NCBI GenBank assembly: GCA_001464455.1
Contig: LNEI01000012.1
Location: 62,001 to 126,000 of the forward strand
Source of the DNA: Acidobacteria bacterium Ga0077534
GTDB lineage: Bacteria > Acidobacteriota > Blastocatellia > Pyrinomonadales > Pyrinomonadaceae
DNA length: 64,000 nt
Direction: 5' to 3'
Shown: piece after piece, positions 9,143 to 17,865 of the stretch
Position numbering within the stretch: the first letter of the stretch is position 1
Layout: every line of letters begins with the position of its first letter
Position numbers and translations under genes: made by a program
Notes under the pieces: generated by a model
The model's input: only the letters and a program-made list of their open reading frames with translations
The model's database searches: none
What the model was told of the DNA's origin: nothing

Positions 9143-9550
9143 ATGAATGACGAGCATCTTAAGGACCTCGAAGCGATCTTCCTCGCTTTTTCCGATCCGA
9201 CACGGCTGCGCTTGGTCGGCTTGATGGCAGGTGGCGAGGTTTCGGTTAGTTTTCTAGCCGAGCAAACAGGCGAGAGCCAGCCAAAGATATCGCGGCATCT
9301 CGCGTACTTGCGCGATTGCGGTGTTGTAACGACGAGACGCGACGGCAAGTGGATATTTTACTCACTTCAGCAGTTCGACGATCGCAGAATTGTCGGGGTG
9401 GTCGATGCTGTAATTCAAGCTCTCGGGCCTGATTCTTCTGCTGAGCGGGGGAGTGTGATCACGCGATCGGATTCGGATGAGCATGTAGACCTGAAGCACC
9501 GGAGTGCGACACGAGAAGATGCCGCGGAATTGGAGATATTCCTGCTTTAG
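9143..9550 (+). CDS. ArsR-family winged-helix transcriptional regulator
   Basis: A 135-aa DNA-binding protein. Residues ~8-85 form the ArsR/SmtB winged helix: AFSDPTRLRLVGLM opens the domain, SFLAEQTGESQPKISRHLAYLRDCGVV is the helix-turn-helix, and RRDGKWIFY is the beta wing. No clustered Cys/His metal site (such as ELCVCD) is visible, so it is more likely a non-metal sensor. The C-terminal ~45 residues are charged and unconserved. It is divergent from glpK with a short shared spacer, which suggests control of glpK and/or itself. Confidence 0.85.
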   Translation: MNDEHLKDLEAIFLAFSDPTRLRLVGLMAGGEVSVSFLAEQTGESQPKISRHLAYLRDCGVVTTRRDGKWIFYSLQQFDDRRIVGVVDAVIQALGPDSSAERGSVITRSDSDEHVDLKHRSATREDAAELEIFLL

Positions 9551-9726
9551 TTTCCATTCTCGCGGTAAGGACAATGGCGGCATTTGTTGTCGCAGCAGTG
9601 TCCACGATTTAACAGGTAACGGCGAGTCAAGACCATCATTCCATTTTCGAAATAGAAGTCGCGGCCTTCCACAAAGGTTTCGATTATTTCCTCGCTCCTT
9701 GTGTTCGGTTCAATACTATCGTGCAT
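9547..9726 (-). CDS. small cysteine-rich DUF5522-like protein
   Basis: Small protein of about 59 aa with EGRDFYFENGMMVLT followed by YLLNRGHCCDNKCRHCPY. The CC-x3-C-x2-C arrangement and this text match a family I know as DUF5522, of unknown function; zinc or iron-sulfur binding is inferred from the cysteines. I prefer the start at 9726, which overlaps the tlyA stop by about 11 bases, over the upstream ATG at 9762, which lies further inside tlyA. The 3' end overlaps the convergent arsR gene by 4 bases. It is the last gene of a three-gene run with a second cysteine-rich protein and tlyA. Confidence 0.7.
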   Translation of the reverse strand: MHDSIEPNTRSEEIIETFVEGRDFYFENGMMVLTRRYLLNRGHCCDNKCRHCPYRENGN

Positions 9727-10453
9727 ACAATGCAAGAAACTCCTTGTTTCCCTCGGCGCCAAGTATCGGCGATTCGATAACGCCTATCACCTTGAGCCCA
9801 AGGCTGATACAGAACTCATTGATCTCGCGAACAACCCTTTCGTGCTTGTCCGCCTCACGAACGATGCCGCCTTTACCCACTTCGCTTCTACCCACCTCAA
9901 ACTGCGGTTTTATCAAAACGACGATCCTGCCGGATGCGGTCAGAACCGGAATTATGGCTGGGATCACTTTGGTTACTGATATGAACGAAACGTCCATAAC
10001 AGCAAGGTCAAACTCTTCGCCGAGATCCGCAGGCGTCAGGTAGCGTGCGTTTGTCTGCTCCCGAACGTCGACACGCGGATCATTGCGCAGCGACCATACC
10101 ATCTGATTTGTGCCGGAGTCGATCGCGACCACTTTCGCGGCACCGTGCTGCAGCAGGCAATCGGTAAAGCCTCCAGTCGACGCTCCGACATCGAGACAAG
10201 TCAGGCCGGTGGCATCGATCGCGAATTCTTGGAGAGCCTTCTCAAGCTTCAGCCCGCCTCTGCTTACGTACCTAGTTTCAGAAGACGCGCCTTTGAGCCG
10301 CAGGGTTGCAGATATCTCGATCTTTTCAGAAGGCTTTTCGACGCGGCGTTCATCCGCAAGCACAACACCTGACATTATTAACGCTTGCGCACGCGTACGC
10401 GATTCGACCAGTCCGCGGTCAACCAGCAGTTTGTCGATGCGTTCTTTCGTCAT
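9716..10453 (-). CDS. tlyA: TlyA family rRNA (cytidine-2'-O)-methyltransferase
   Basis: SAM-dependent RNA methyltransferase of 245 aa. An N-terminal S4 RNA-binding domain (RIDKLLVDRGLVESRTRAQALIMSG, about residues 5-63) is joined to an FtsJ-type Rossmann methyltransferase with the SAM motif CLDVGASTGGFTDCLL (about 85-100), the conserved VSRGGLKLEKAL linker, MDVSFIS and LIKPQFE. Members of this family 2'-O-methylate cytidines of 16S and 23S rRNA; the older haemolysin annotation is probably indirect. The start overlaps the stop of the upstream CPXCG gene by an ATGA, so translation is likely coupled. Confidence 0.92.
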   Translation of the reverse strand: MTKERIDKLLVDRGLVESRTRAQALIMSGVVLADERRVEKPSEKIEISATLRLKGASSETRYVSRGGLKLEKALQEFAIDATGLTCLDVGASTGGFTDCLLQHGAAKVVAIDSGTNQMVWSLRNDPRVDVREQTNARYLTPADLGEEFDLAVMDVSFISVTKVIPAIIPVLTASGRIVVLIKPQFEVGRSEVGKGGIVREADKHERVVREINEFCISLGLKVIGVIESPILGAEGNKEFLALYAR

Positions 10454-10635
10454 TCGTCGAGAGCGTCGGCTGAGAAATTGCTAAGCTCGTCTCCTTCCAC
10501 TTCATAGTGGATCTCGATAGGCCGACAGCAGACTTCGCAATCCTCGATATACGATTGTGAGCCCGCGGACAGATCAAGGACAAATGAGATCTCTTCACCG
10601 CAATACGGGCAAGTAAAAAAATGCTCGATCTCCAT
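10450..10635 (-). CDS. CPXCG motif-containing cysteine-rich protein
   Basis: A 61-aa zinc-ribbon-like protein with two cysteine pairs, CPYCGEE near the N-terminus and CEVCCRPI further on. This spacing matches the Cys-rich CPXCG family, whose role is unknown. It is the first gene of the tlyA run, with a 4-base ATGA overlap. Structural zinc is expected. Confidence 0.85.
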   Translation of the reverse strand: MEIEHFFTCPYCGEEISFVLDLSAGSQSYIEDCEVCCRPIEIHYEVEGDELSNFSADALDE

Positions 10636-10698
10636 AAAGTCTTCTAATTTTCGAACCGTTTCGGTAAGGCAAACTCCAATGATATTCTACTTGCGACA

Positions 10699-11703
10699 AT
10701 GACTGAAAGACCGAAGTTAGAATCCGACGACCAATCAAAAGCAAAGCTAACGGCGTTTGCAAAGTATGCGTGGTGCGTACTCGGCTACAACTTGCTCGTA
10801 GTTCTGTGGGGAGTATTTCTCCGTGCTTCCAAATCCGGCGACGGCTGCGGGATGCACTGGTTGACGTGCCACGGCGAAGTTCTGCCGACTGCTCCCGAAT
10901 TTAAGACTGTCATTGAGTTCACGCACCGACTAATGAGCGCCTTTGACGGGCTGCTAATGTTGATCCTGCTTGGCTGGGCGATCGTGATCTGGCGTAGGTC
11001 GCGTGATCAACAGGCGAAAAGCGTTCTCAAAACGACGGCGGCATCTTTCTTTTTCGTTCTGACCGAAGGAGCGATCGGTGCCGGGCTGGTTCTGACCGGA
11101 AATACGGCGGAAACACTCACCGCGGCCCGCCCGTTCTGGATGGCGGCCCATCTGATCAATACCTTCATACTGCTGGCATTCCTTACTCTAACCGCGCGAC
11201 GGGCGAGCGGGTCAGCAGGCTTAAAGTTTCGTGTTGCTCCTAAATACATCGGAGCGATCGCCGCAGCGGTAGTTGCGATCCTGGTTGTCGGCATCACAGG
11301 TTCGATAGCGGCTTTGTCGAATATGGTCTTTCCGTCAGGAACCCTATCGGAAAGCGTTGCGAAGGATTTCTCGGAAACATCGCATATCCTGCTTAGGCTG
11401 CGGCTTCTTCATCCGACGAGCGCGATACTCGCAAGCGTTTTCGTCATCTTTGTTGCGGGCTGGCTTGCAAAAGAGCGTTTTGGAGACAAGATCGTTTCTC
11501 GCTGGTCAAATGTCCTGGCCGTTCTCATTCTTTTTCAGATCGCCTTCGGTGCGGCCACGTTGTTGATGCTTGGCCCGATCGTGATGCAGTTAGGGCATTT
11601 GATCATTGCAGATGCGATCTGGATAAGTTTTGTGATGTTTGCAGCTGCGTTTTTGTCGTCGGATGCTGAGCCAATGCCGTCTACCGAACCCAAGCGACTA
11701 TAG
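10699..11703 (+). CDS. ctaA: COX15/CtaA family heme A synthase
   Basis: Integral membrane protein of 334 aa with about eight hydrophobic helices, expected to oxidise heme O to heme A for aa3-type cytochrome oxidase. The first periplasmic loop contains the conserved pattern C50...C57-x-x-E60 (GDGCGMHWLTCHGE), where the cysteine pair and Glu are catalytically important in Bacillus CtaA. Candidate heme-ligand histidines are in EFTHRLMS (H76), AAHLINTF, LRLLHPTS and QLGHLIIAD. No heme O synthase (ctaB) or oxidase subunits are adjacent. The 3' end overlaps the convergent acyltransferase by 6 bases. Confidence 0.87.
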   Translation: MTERPKLESDDQSKAKLTAFAKYAWCVLGYNLLVVLWGVFLRASKSGDGCGMHWLTCHGEVLPTAPEFKTVIEFTHRLMSAFDGLLMLILLGWAIVIWRRSRDQQAKSVLKTTAASFFFVLTEGAIGAGLVLTGNTAETLTAARPFWMAAHLINTFILLAFLTLTARRASGSAGLKFRVAPKYIGAIAAAVVAILVVGITGSIAALSNMVFPSGTLSESVAKDFSETSHILLRLRLLHPTSAILASVFVIFVAGWLAKERFGDKIVSRWSNVLAVLILFQIAFGAATLLMLGPIVMQLGHLIIADAIWISFVMFAAAFLSSDAEPMPSTEPKRL

Positions 11704-12405
11704 ATTTTCTCGCCACTCTCTTCCGCGGTTCACGAGATCATCCAATGATCTCTGCAGCAGTGCGGTCGATGCTTCCAGAGCTTCGTCATCCGCATCCGGC
11801 TGAACCACTATAGGTTCTGCAAAAAAGACCTTGGCCTTTGAGAATGGCCTTGGTATTTGAAGTTTGTCCCATGAGCCGAGCGATCTAAATGACGACGACT
11901 CAATAATGAACGGTATGATCGGGCAACCGGTCCGTTTTGCGAGCAGCGTTGGGCCTGGTTTGGCGATATATCTGGGGCCTCGTGGGCCATCGATCGTAAA
12001 GCCGGAGGGAATGCCGCTTTTCATAAGCCGGATCATCTCGACCAAAGCTCGGGTGCCGCCCCGTGTGGACGAGCCTTTGATAACGCCGAATCCAAGCCGC
12101 TGTATGCATCGTGCCGTATATTCGGCGTCGAAACTTATCGACGACATCACAACTATCCCGCGATCGCGAAAAAAGTACGTCGAAGCAACGATGCGGTCGT
12201 GCCAGAAACACAGGATAGGCGGTTTGCCATCGCCGTCCTTATTAGCCATCGGGTCGACTCCCTCTAGCTCGTATCGGAGGGTCGCCCCGATCAATCTTAC
12301 GAGCATGTAAAACACCCAGCCGCCGGTCCGTATTAAGAACCGCTGCTTGCGCGAGTAATGGGATATGTCCTGAAACTCGTAAACTTTGTCGAATTGGTCT
12401 GCCAC
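11698..12405 (-). CDS. DUF374 lysophospholipid acyltransferase-like protein
   Basis: A 235-aa protein of the DUF374 branch of the lysophospholipid acyltransferase superfamily. The equivalent of the catalytic HxxxxD region is seen as CFWHDRIVASTYF, followed by GVIKGSSTRGG and the substrate-binding block FTIDGPRGPR, then the PIIPF segment. Members of this branch act on lipid A precursors or other lipids, but specificity is rarely known. One N-terminal hydrophobic helix (about residues 30-45) suggests membrane association. It is convergent with ctaA and may belong to the envelope-lipid pathway. Confidence 0.82.
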   Translation of the reverse strand: MADQFDKVYEFQDISHYSRKQRFLIRTGGWVFYMLVRLIGATLRYELEGVDPMANKDGDGKPPILCFWHDRIVASTYFFRDRGIVVMSSISFDAEYTARCIQRLGFGVIKGSSTRGGTRALVEMIRLMKSGIPSGFTIDGPRGPRYIAKPGPTLLAKRTGCPIIPFIIESSSFRSLGSWDKLQIPRPFSKAKVFFAEPIVVQPDADDEALEASTALLQRSLDDLVNRGREWRENL

Positions 12406-12494
12406 AGCTAGAAAACATCTATCAAGTTAGGTTATTATTTGCAACAACGACCACTGACAAATCGTACACTCTTTTGCCTTCCGATCTGGCATAT

Positions 12495-13298
12495 ATGCAG
12501 CGAAAAATCCTCATCATCGACGATCACGACGACCTTGCAACAGCGCTCGAAGAAGTGTTCGCACACGTCGGCCACGCAGTCGAGGTCCTCGAACATCGTC
12601 ATGAGGCCATTACTCGCGACCTCGAGTCGTACGATCTGGTGATCACGGATCTCGACGTAGATGGCTCTGTCGCCGTCGCTGAGTCAAATGGCAACGGCGC
12701 CGTTTGTCTGCCCAACATGTCAACGGTCAGAGGCGGCGAACATATTAAGGCGTTCAAGATATGTGCAACAAATTTTCGCCGGGACGAGTTTGATGAGAAC
12801 GAACTGAAAGACATCGTCGCTACTGTACTCGATTACAAGATCCGGTTTGTTGATAAGAAAGAAGCCGTTGCGGACCTTCACGAAAATATCGAGTTTGAAC
12901 TGCCGAGTGCCATCTCGCTGATGCACATTGTTCTCGAATACCTGATGAAGCGGGTAGAAAGGCTGGGCGTGATCAACCCCGAACAATCAAACCTTTTTGT
13001 GGCTCTTGATGAGGCGTTCGTGAATGCCGTCAAACATGGCAATAAGTTCGACGCGAAAAAACTCGTTCGCATCACAGCCGAAGTTTCAAAGCAGGAAGCC
13101 AGATTTACCATCGAAGACGAGGGCGAAGGCTTTGACGTCAAGAACATCCCCGACCCGCTCGACCCCGAGAATCTCTTTAAAACCAGCGGCCGCGGCGTCC
13201 TGTTCATCTACAACATAATGGACGAGGTCAGCTATAACGACCGAGGGAATCGGCTGACGATGGTCAAAAAGGCGGTTGAAGTATCGGATCAAAATTGA
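12495..13298 (+). CDS. degenerate response-regulator receiver fused to RsbW-like ATPase domain
   Basis: About 267 aa. Residues 1-115 resemble a CheY-like receiver: acidic pair D9/D10 and probable phospho-acceptor D52 in YDLVITDLD. The segment that normally holds the conserved Lys-Pro reads ATNFRRDEF, so the switch is altered. Residues ~135-265 are a GHKL ATPase of the anti-sigma/serine kinase (RsbW) type, with N-box DEAFVNAVKHGN, G1 box DEGEGFD and G2 box SGRGVLFI. There is no HisKA domain, so it is probably a phospho-regulated serine kinase or anti-sigma-like switch. I chose ATG 12495, giving the canonical MQRKILIIDD; the TTG at 12474 has no better ribosome-binding site. No partner anti-anti-sigma gene is adjacent. 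Confidence 0.8.
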   Translation: MQRKILIIDDHDDLATALEEVFAHVGHAVEVLEHRHEAITRDLESYDLVITDLDVDGSVAVAESNGNGAVCLPNMSTVRGGEHIKAFKICATNFRRDEFDENELKDIVATVLDYKIRFVDKKEAVADLHENIEFELPSAISLMHIVLEYLMKRVERLGVINPEQSNLFVALDEAFVNAVKHGNKFDAKKLVRITAEVSKQEARFTIEDEGEGFDVKNIPDPLDPENLFKTSGRGVLFIYNIMDEVSYNDRGNRLTMVKKAVEVSDQN

Positions 13299-13348
13299 TC
13301 TCGCGATAACTTTAGTTTCACGGCCCTAATCCAGTTGTCAGAAGCCTT

Positions 13349-15025
13349 ATGCGAGTAACCATCGCGCAGATCAACACCACCAACGGCGACATCGCCGGGA
13401 ATACTCGAAAAATAATCGAAGCGATCGAGAAGGCGAAGTCAGATCTTTCGGATCTGGTCGTATTTCCTGAGGTCGTTACGCACGGTTACACGTCGCAGGA
13501 TTGGTTTCAGGATGCTGACATCATTGCCGAGGTCGATGAGCCGCTCCGCGAGATCATTCCGGCAACCGAAGGCATTACCGCGATCATTGGCACGATTCGC
13601 CGCAACGAGGATACGGACGGGCGACGCCTCTACAATTCGGCAGCAGTGATTGCCAACGGCGAGCTAATTGGGTTTGCCGACAAGACATTGCTGCCGGAAT
13701 ATGACGTATTTGACGATCCTCGGTATTTTGAGCCGAGTGATGGGCGGCATCGGCGGTTGTTTGAGGTTAATGGCGTAAAACTTGGAGTGGTCGTCTGCGA
13801 GGACTTTTGGAACGACAAAACTTTCTGGAAAGAAAGGCTTTACGAGACCGACCCGACGGACGAAGTTATTGCAATGGGAGCGGACATTATCGTCTCGGTC
13901 AATGCCTCGCCTTACAACAAAGGCAAAATAAAGCTCCGTTGCGACATGGTCGCTCATCGGGCAAAACTGCAGAAAAAGCCTATCGTTTTTGTTAATCTCG
14001 TTGGCGGCAACGACGGCATCGTGTTTGACGGAGCAAGTCTGATCGCGGACGAAGAGGGCGACATTATTCTTCAGGCGGCTGCTTTCGAGGAGTTTGTCGA
14101 AACGGTTGAACTCGACGTTAGAAAGCCAGATGCACGCGGTATCACAGGTGGCGAGATCGATGCGATACATAGTGCTCTCGTACTTGGGATCCGTGATTAT
14201 GCGGCTAAGAATGGTTTCAAGAAGGCTGTTTTAGGGCTTTCTGGCGGGATCGATTCGACCCTTGTTGCAGCGCTCGCATGCGAGGCGATGGGGCCGGAAA
14301 ACGTGCTTTGTGTGATGATGCCGTCACCCTTTTCCTCTGAGGGCAGTATCAAAGACAGCGAGGAACTCGTGCGAAATCTCGGCTGTGAAAGCCGGATCGA
14401 GCCAATTTCCGCGACTTTCGAGGTTTTGCTCAAGCAGATGGGCTTGCACAAACCCACAAAAGGCGGCGAATCGCTTGCGGCGGAGAATATGCAGTCGAGA
14501 TTACGCGGGGTGATCCTGATGGCGATCTCAAATGCGGAAGGGCGATTGCTGCTCTCGACTGGCAACAAAAGCGAACTTGCGGTCGGATACTGCACGCTCT
14601 ACGGCGACACGAATGGTGGTCTTGCCGTGCTCGGTGACGTTCTTAAAACCGAAGTCTGGCAGATCGCTCGTCACATGAACGACAAAGTCGGACGCGAGAT
14701 CATTCCAAACAAGATCATCGACAAAAAACCGTCCGCCGAGCTAGCCCCAAACCAGTTCGATCAGGACAGTCTGCCCCCATATGAAGTCATGGATCCGATC
14801 CTGCGGATGTATTTCGAACAGAAAGCATCTCCAACCGAGATAATCGACGCCGGAAACGACGCTGATCGCGTATATTGGATCCTCAACAAGGTCGAACACC
14901 CTGCTAATGAGTTCAAACGCCAGCAGCTTCCGCCTACGATCATCATCTCAAAAAACGCGATCGGCGTTGGCCGTAGACGGCCGATAACCCATAAGTTCAA
15001 ACGGTACAACGATAATCCGCAGTGA
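13349..15025 (+). CDS. nadE: NAD+ synthase with N-terminal amidase domain
   Basis: Glutamine-dependent NAD synthetase of 558 aa that amidates nicotinic acid adenine dinucleotide, the last step of NAD synthesis. The N-terminal nitrilase-type domain has the full Glu-Lys-Cys triad: E41 (FPEVVTHGY), K112 (DKTLLPEYDVFDDPRYF) and C150 (VVCEDFW). It releases ammonia from glutamine. The C-terminal N-type ATP pyrophosphatase has SGGIDS at 298-303 and the downstream STGNKSELAVGYCTLYGD block. Length fits the two-domain family. It stands alone on its strand, upstream of the polysaccharide locus. Confidence 0.94.
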   Translation: MRVTIAQINTTNGDIAGNTRKIIEAIEKAKSDLSDLVVFPEVVTHGYTSQDWFQDADIIAEVDEPLREIIPATEGITAIIGTIRRNEDTDGRRLYNSAAVIANGELIGFADKTLLPEYDVFDDPRYFEPSDGRHRRLFEVNGVKLGVVVCEDFWNDKTFWKERLYETDPTDEVIAMGADIIVSVNASPYNKGKIKLRCDMVAHRAKLQKKPIVFVNLVGGNDGIVFDGASLIADEEGDIILQAAAFEEFVETVELDVRKPDARGITGGEIDAIHSALVLGIRDYAAKNGFKKAVLGLSGGIDSTLVAALACEAMGPENVLCVMMPSPFSSEGSIKDSEELVRNLGCESRIEPISATFEVLLKQMGLHKPTKGGESLAAENMQSRLRGVILMAISNAEGRLLLSTGNKSELAVGYCTLYGDTNGGLAVLGDVLKTEVWQIARHMNDKVGREIIPNKIIDKKPSAELAPNQFDQDSLPPYEVMDPILRMYFEQKASPTEIIDAGNDADRVYWILNKVEHPANEFKRQQLPPTIIISKNAIGVGRRRPITHKFKRYNDNPQ

Positions 15026-15240
15026 ACTGGTCTTCCAAAAAAGCTGATCGAACAGATTTTTCTTTCAAAATAGTCATTTGTGTACTAATATCTAAAGCGG
15101 AAGCCGCCTCGGTTTACTGCACTCCATTTTCTACGTTCCCAGTCGAAAATAACTGAAAAATAGAGCTTATTCGGACTATTCTCCTTGCGACGAAGGTGAA
15201 TCTGTCACCATCCCGGACGTTCTTCGGTGCCGCGAAGACT

Positions 15241-16239
15241 ATGGAAGTATCTGTAAATCCACATTTTAATCGATCAGGGACGGTTCCGGCCGTTTCTATT
15301 ATCACGCCCGCATATATGGTCGCCGATCTGATCGGCGAGACCCTAGATTCAGTGATCGCACAGACGTTTCAGGATTTCGAGTGGATCGTCGTAAATGACG
15401 GTTCGCCGGATACGGATGCTCTTGAAAGGGCTCTCGAACCCGTCCGAGACCGGATCGTTTACGTCAAACAGCAAAATAAAGGGGCTGCGATCGCCCGGAA
15501 TACAGCGATCGACCACGCCCGTGGAGAATATCTTGCGTTCCTCGACGGAGACGATATATGGGTTCCCGAGTACCTGGAATCGCAGTTAGGATTTCTTAAA
15601 AAATACGAGCTTTCGATGGTCTACTGCGACGCGAAGCTTATCGGCCAGTCCGATGGGTTTGGAGAGACCTTCATGGAGCAGGCACCGTCGAACGGCGAGG
15701 TTTCGGTGTCGTCTTTGCTGGCCTTGACTACAAACGTCATTACATCAGGGACCGTCGTGTTCAAGGCAGCTGTCGACAAAGTTGGCCGGTTTGAGAATGC
15801 TCGGATCCAGGCTGAGGATTTTAATCTTTGGGTGAGGATCGCCCATGCCGGATATCGGATCGGATACAGTAAAAACGTGCTTCTCAGCTATCGAGTCAGC
15901 TCGACCGGATTTTCAGGCGGGGCGGAAAATCGACTGATACGGGCGATCGACGCGTTCCAACGAATTGAATGCCAGATCGATCTATCCGCATCCGAGAAGG
16001 CCGTCTTGCACGAAAAGATCAAGGATTTTGAAGCGGAACTCTCCGTCGTAAAAGGGAAGCAGTGCCTACTGATCGGCGATTTTCGCGAGGCTCGCAAAGC
16101 GTTCGCCACCGCTCGAAAACGCCGTAATTCGCTGAAGCTGTTAGCAGCAGAACTATTGACTCGGGTCGCCCCGAGATTAGCCGCAAAGGTTTACCTTAAG
16201 CTCAATCCAGCCGAGGTGCCTTTTGTAGCTGCAAGATAA
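15241..16239 (+). CDS. GT2 family glycosyltransferase
   Basis: GT-A fold glycosyltransferase, about 332 aa. The N-terminal VSIITPAYMVADLIGETLDS is the nucleotide-sugar entry of family 2, followed by VNDGSPD, NKGAAIARNTAID, the metal-binding FLDGDD (near residue 100) and the acceptor-side QAEDFNLWVRIA. ATG 15241 is preferred; a GTG at 15196 would add 15 residues. First gene of the block-1 polysaccharide operon. It probably adds a sugar to the lipid-linked repeat unit on the cytoplasmic side of the membrane. Donor and acceptor cannot be read from the sequence. Confidence 0.88.
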   Translation: MEVSVNPHFNRSGTVPAVSIITPAYMVADLIGETLDSVIAQTFQDFEWIVVNDGSPDTDALERALEPVRDRIVYVKQQNKGAAIARNTAIDHARGEYLAFLDGDDIWVPEYLESQLGFLKKYELSMVYCDAKLIGQSDGFGETFMEQAPSNGEVSVSSLLALTTNVITSGTVVFKAAVDKVGRFENARIQAEDFNLWVRIAHAGYRIGYSKNVLLSYRVSSTGFSGGAENRLIRAIDAFQRIECQIDLSASEKAVLHEKIKDFEAELSVVKGKQCLLIGDFREARKAFATARKRRNSLKLLAAELLTRVAPRLAAKVYLKLNPAEVPFVAAR

Positions 16240-16263
16240 TGATCTGCAAGGGTAAAAGATAGA

Positions 16264-17862
16264 TTGGGGAACAGTACCGAACAACCTAGATCCTTAAAGG
16301 AACAGAGCGCTTGGCTATTAATTGCCAAGATCATCGCGTTCGCATTTAGTTTTGCGCTTCCGTTGATGATCGTTCGAAGCCTGACTCAGGAACAGGTAGG
16401 GCACTACCGCGAGGCTTTTTTGGTCATCACCAATGCGATGATCATTCTGCCTCTTGGGTTTTCGATGAGCGCCTACTATTATCTCGCTCGAGAGACTGAA
16501 AGACGTGGGGCAGCGGTATTTAACATCCTCATCTTCAATTTTCTGGCAGGCGGGCTCGCCGCTCTCACTCTGTATTTGTTTCCATGGCTGCTGGGGAGCT
16601 TTCTTCGTACTCCTGCCCTAACCGAATTGGGCCCTATGATGGGGCTGGTCATTTGGGTCTCGATATTCTCGGCTTTTCTTGAGATCGTCGCTATTGCCAA
16701 TTCCGAAGCCCGATCCGCAACCATATTCATAATTTTTGCAGCTCTTTCGAAAACGCTGTTGATGGGGTCCGCTGTGCTGTTTTTTGGCAGTGTCGAGGCG
16801 ATCATTCTCGCTGCGCTGATCCAAGGCGTGATCCAGTCAGCCATACTCTTGAACTACCTTAGATCGAGATTTCCAGGTTTTTGGACGAGTTTCGATCCGG
16901 CATTCTTCCTCGAGCAATCAAGGTACGCGATCCCGTTCGGTCTTACGGCGATCCTGTTCATCGCACAAACGGATATCCACAACTACTTTGTCGTGTACAA
17001 ATTCAGCTCTCAGGATTTTGCGATATACGCGTATGGCTGTTTTCAGCTTCCACTGATCTCGATGCTTGCTGAATCGGTTGCTTCTGTACTCATCCCGCAC
17101 ATGAATACGCTTCAAAAATCAGGTGATCATGACGAGATGATACGACTTACGGTCAGGGCAATGGAGAAGCTGTCGTTTGTCTATTTTCCTTTATATGTCT
17201 TTCTGATGATCACGGCGGGAACTTTCATTACGACGTTGTTTACGCACCAATATGACGCGAGCACGACGATCTTCATGATAAATCTCACGGCGATCCCGAT
17301 CTCGATATTTCTTACCGACCCTCTGGTCAGATCGTTCAAAGAGCTGGGCCGCCTCTTTTTGGTCCGGCGGGCGTTCGTGCTAACGGCGATGCTTGCGGTG
17401 CTCTATTTCGGACTCGACCATCTCAGCATGGTTGGCATAATCTCGGTCGCCGTCGGGGCGATCCTGCTCGAAAAGATCATTGGCGAAGCAATGATAATCA
17501 GAAAACTCGGTGTCGGGTTAGGCCATCTTCCTTTGCTAAAGAATATAGGGAAAACGGCGGTAATAAGCCTGGTCGCAGGGCTCTTTACGTATCTGGTCTA
17601 TTCGAACGTTCACGTCTACCTCGAGAAGGTTGGCGAGCATTTCGCGGCAGAGGCTTTCCACACCCAGCAAATGAGCACTCTCAATTTTGTGGGCGGCAGC
17701 CTTGTGTTGTTTATTTCCGCTCTCGTTTTCGTGCCGATCTATCTCTTGGCAGCAAATCTCTGGGGCGTGATCGAGGAAAGTGAAAAAGAATTTCTGAGGA
17801 AGCATTTAAGGAAGGTTCTGCCGAAGGGCTGGATACAGCCGGTGGCTGATTCGCGGGGTTAA
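16264..17862 (+). CDS. polysaccharide flippase, Wzx/MATE-like
   Basis: A 532-aa polytopic membrane protein with about 12-14 hydrophobic helices and few charged loops, typical of oligosaccharide flippases of the MOP superfamily that move undecaprenyl-linked sugar units outward. The N-terminus KEQSAWLLIAKIIAFAFSFALP is the expected first helix, which requires the TTG start at 16264 because the next in-frame Met lies inside that helix. An aaggg site precedes the TTG. It sits between a glycosyltransferase and an amidotransferase in a compact operon, supporting export of the polymer made here. Confidence 0.82.
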   Translation: MGNSTEQPRSLKEQSAWLLIAKIIAFAFSFALPLMIVRSLTQEQVGHYREAFLVITNAMIILPLGFSMSAYYYLARETERRGAAVFNILIFNFLAGGLAALTLYLFPWLLGSFLRTPALTELGPMMGLVIWVSIFSAFLEIVAIANSEARSATIFIIFAALSKTLLMGSAVLFFGSVEAIILAALIQGVIQSAILLNYLRSRFPGFWTSFDPAFFLEQSRYAIPFGLTAILFIAQTDIHNYFVVYKFSSQDFAIYAYGCFQLPLISMLAESVASVLIPHMNTLQKSGDHDEMIRLTVRAMEKLSFVYFPLYVFLMITAGTFITTLFTHQYDASTTIFMINLTAIPISIFLTDPLVRSFKELGRLFLVRRAFVLTAMLAVLYFGLDHLSMVGIISVAVGAILLEKIIGEAMIIRKLGVGLGHLPLLKNIGKTAVISLVAGLFTYLVYSNVHVYLEKVGEHFAAEAFHTQQMSTLNFVGGSLVLFISALVFVPIYLLAANLWGVIEESEKEFLRKHLRKVLPKGWIQPVADSRG

Positions 17863-17865
17863 TTT

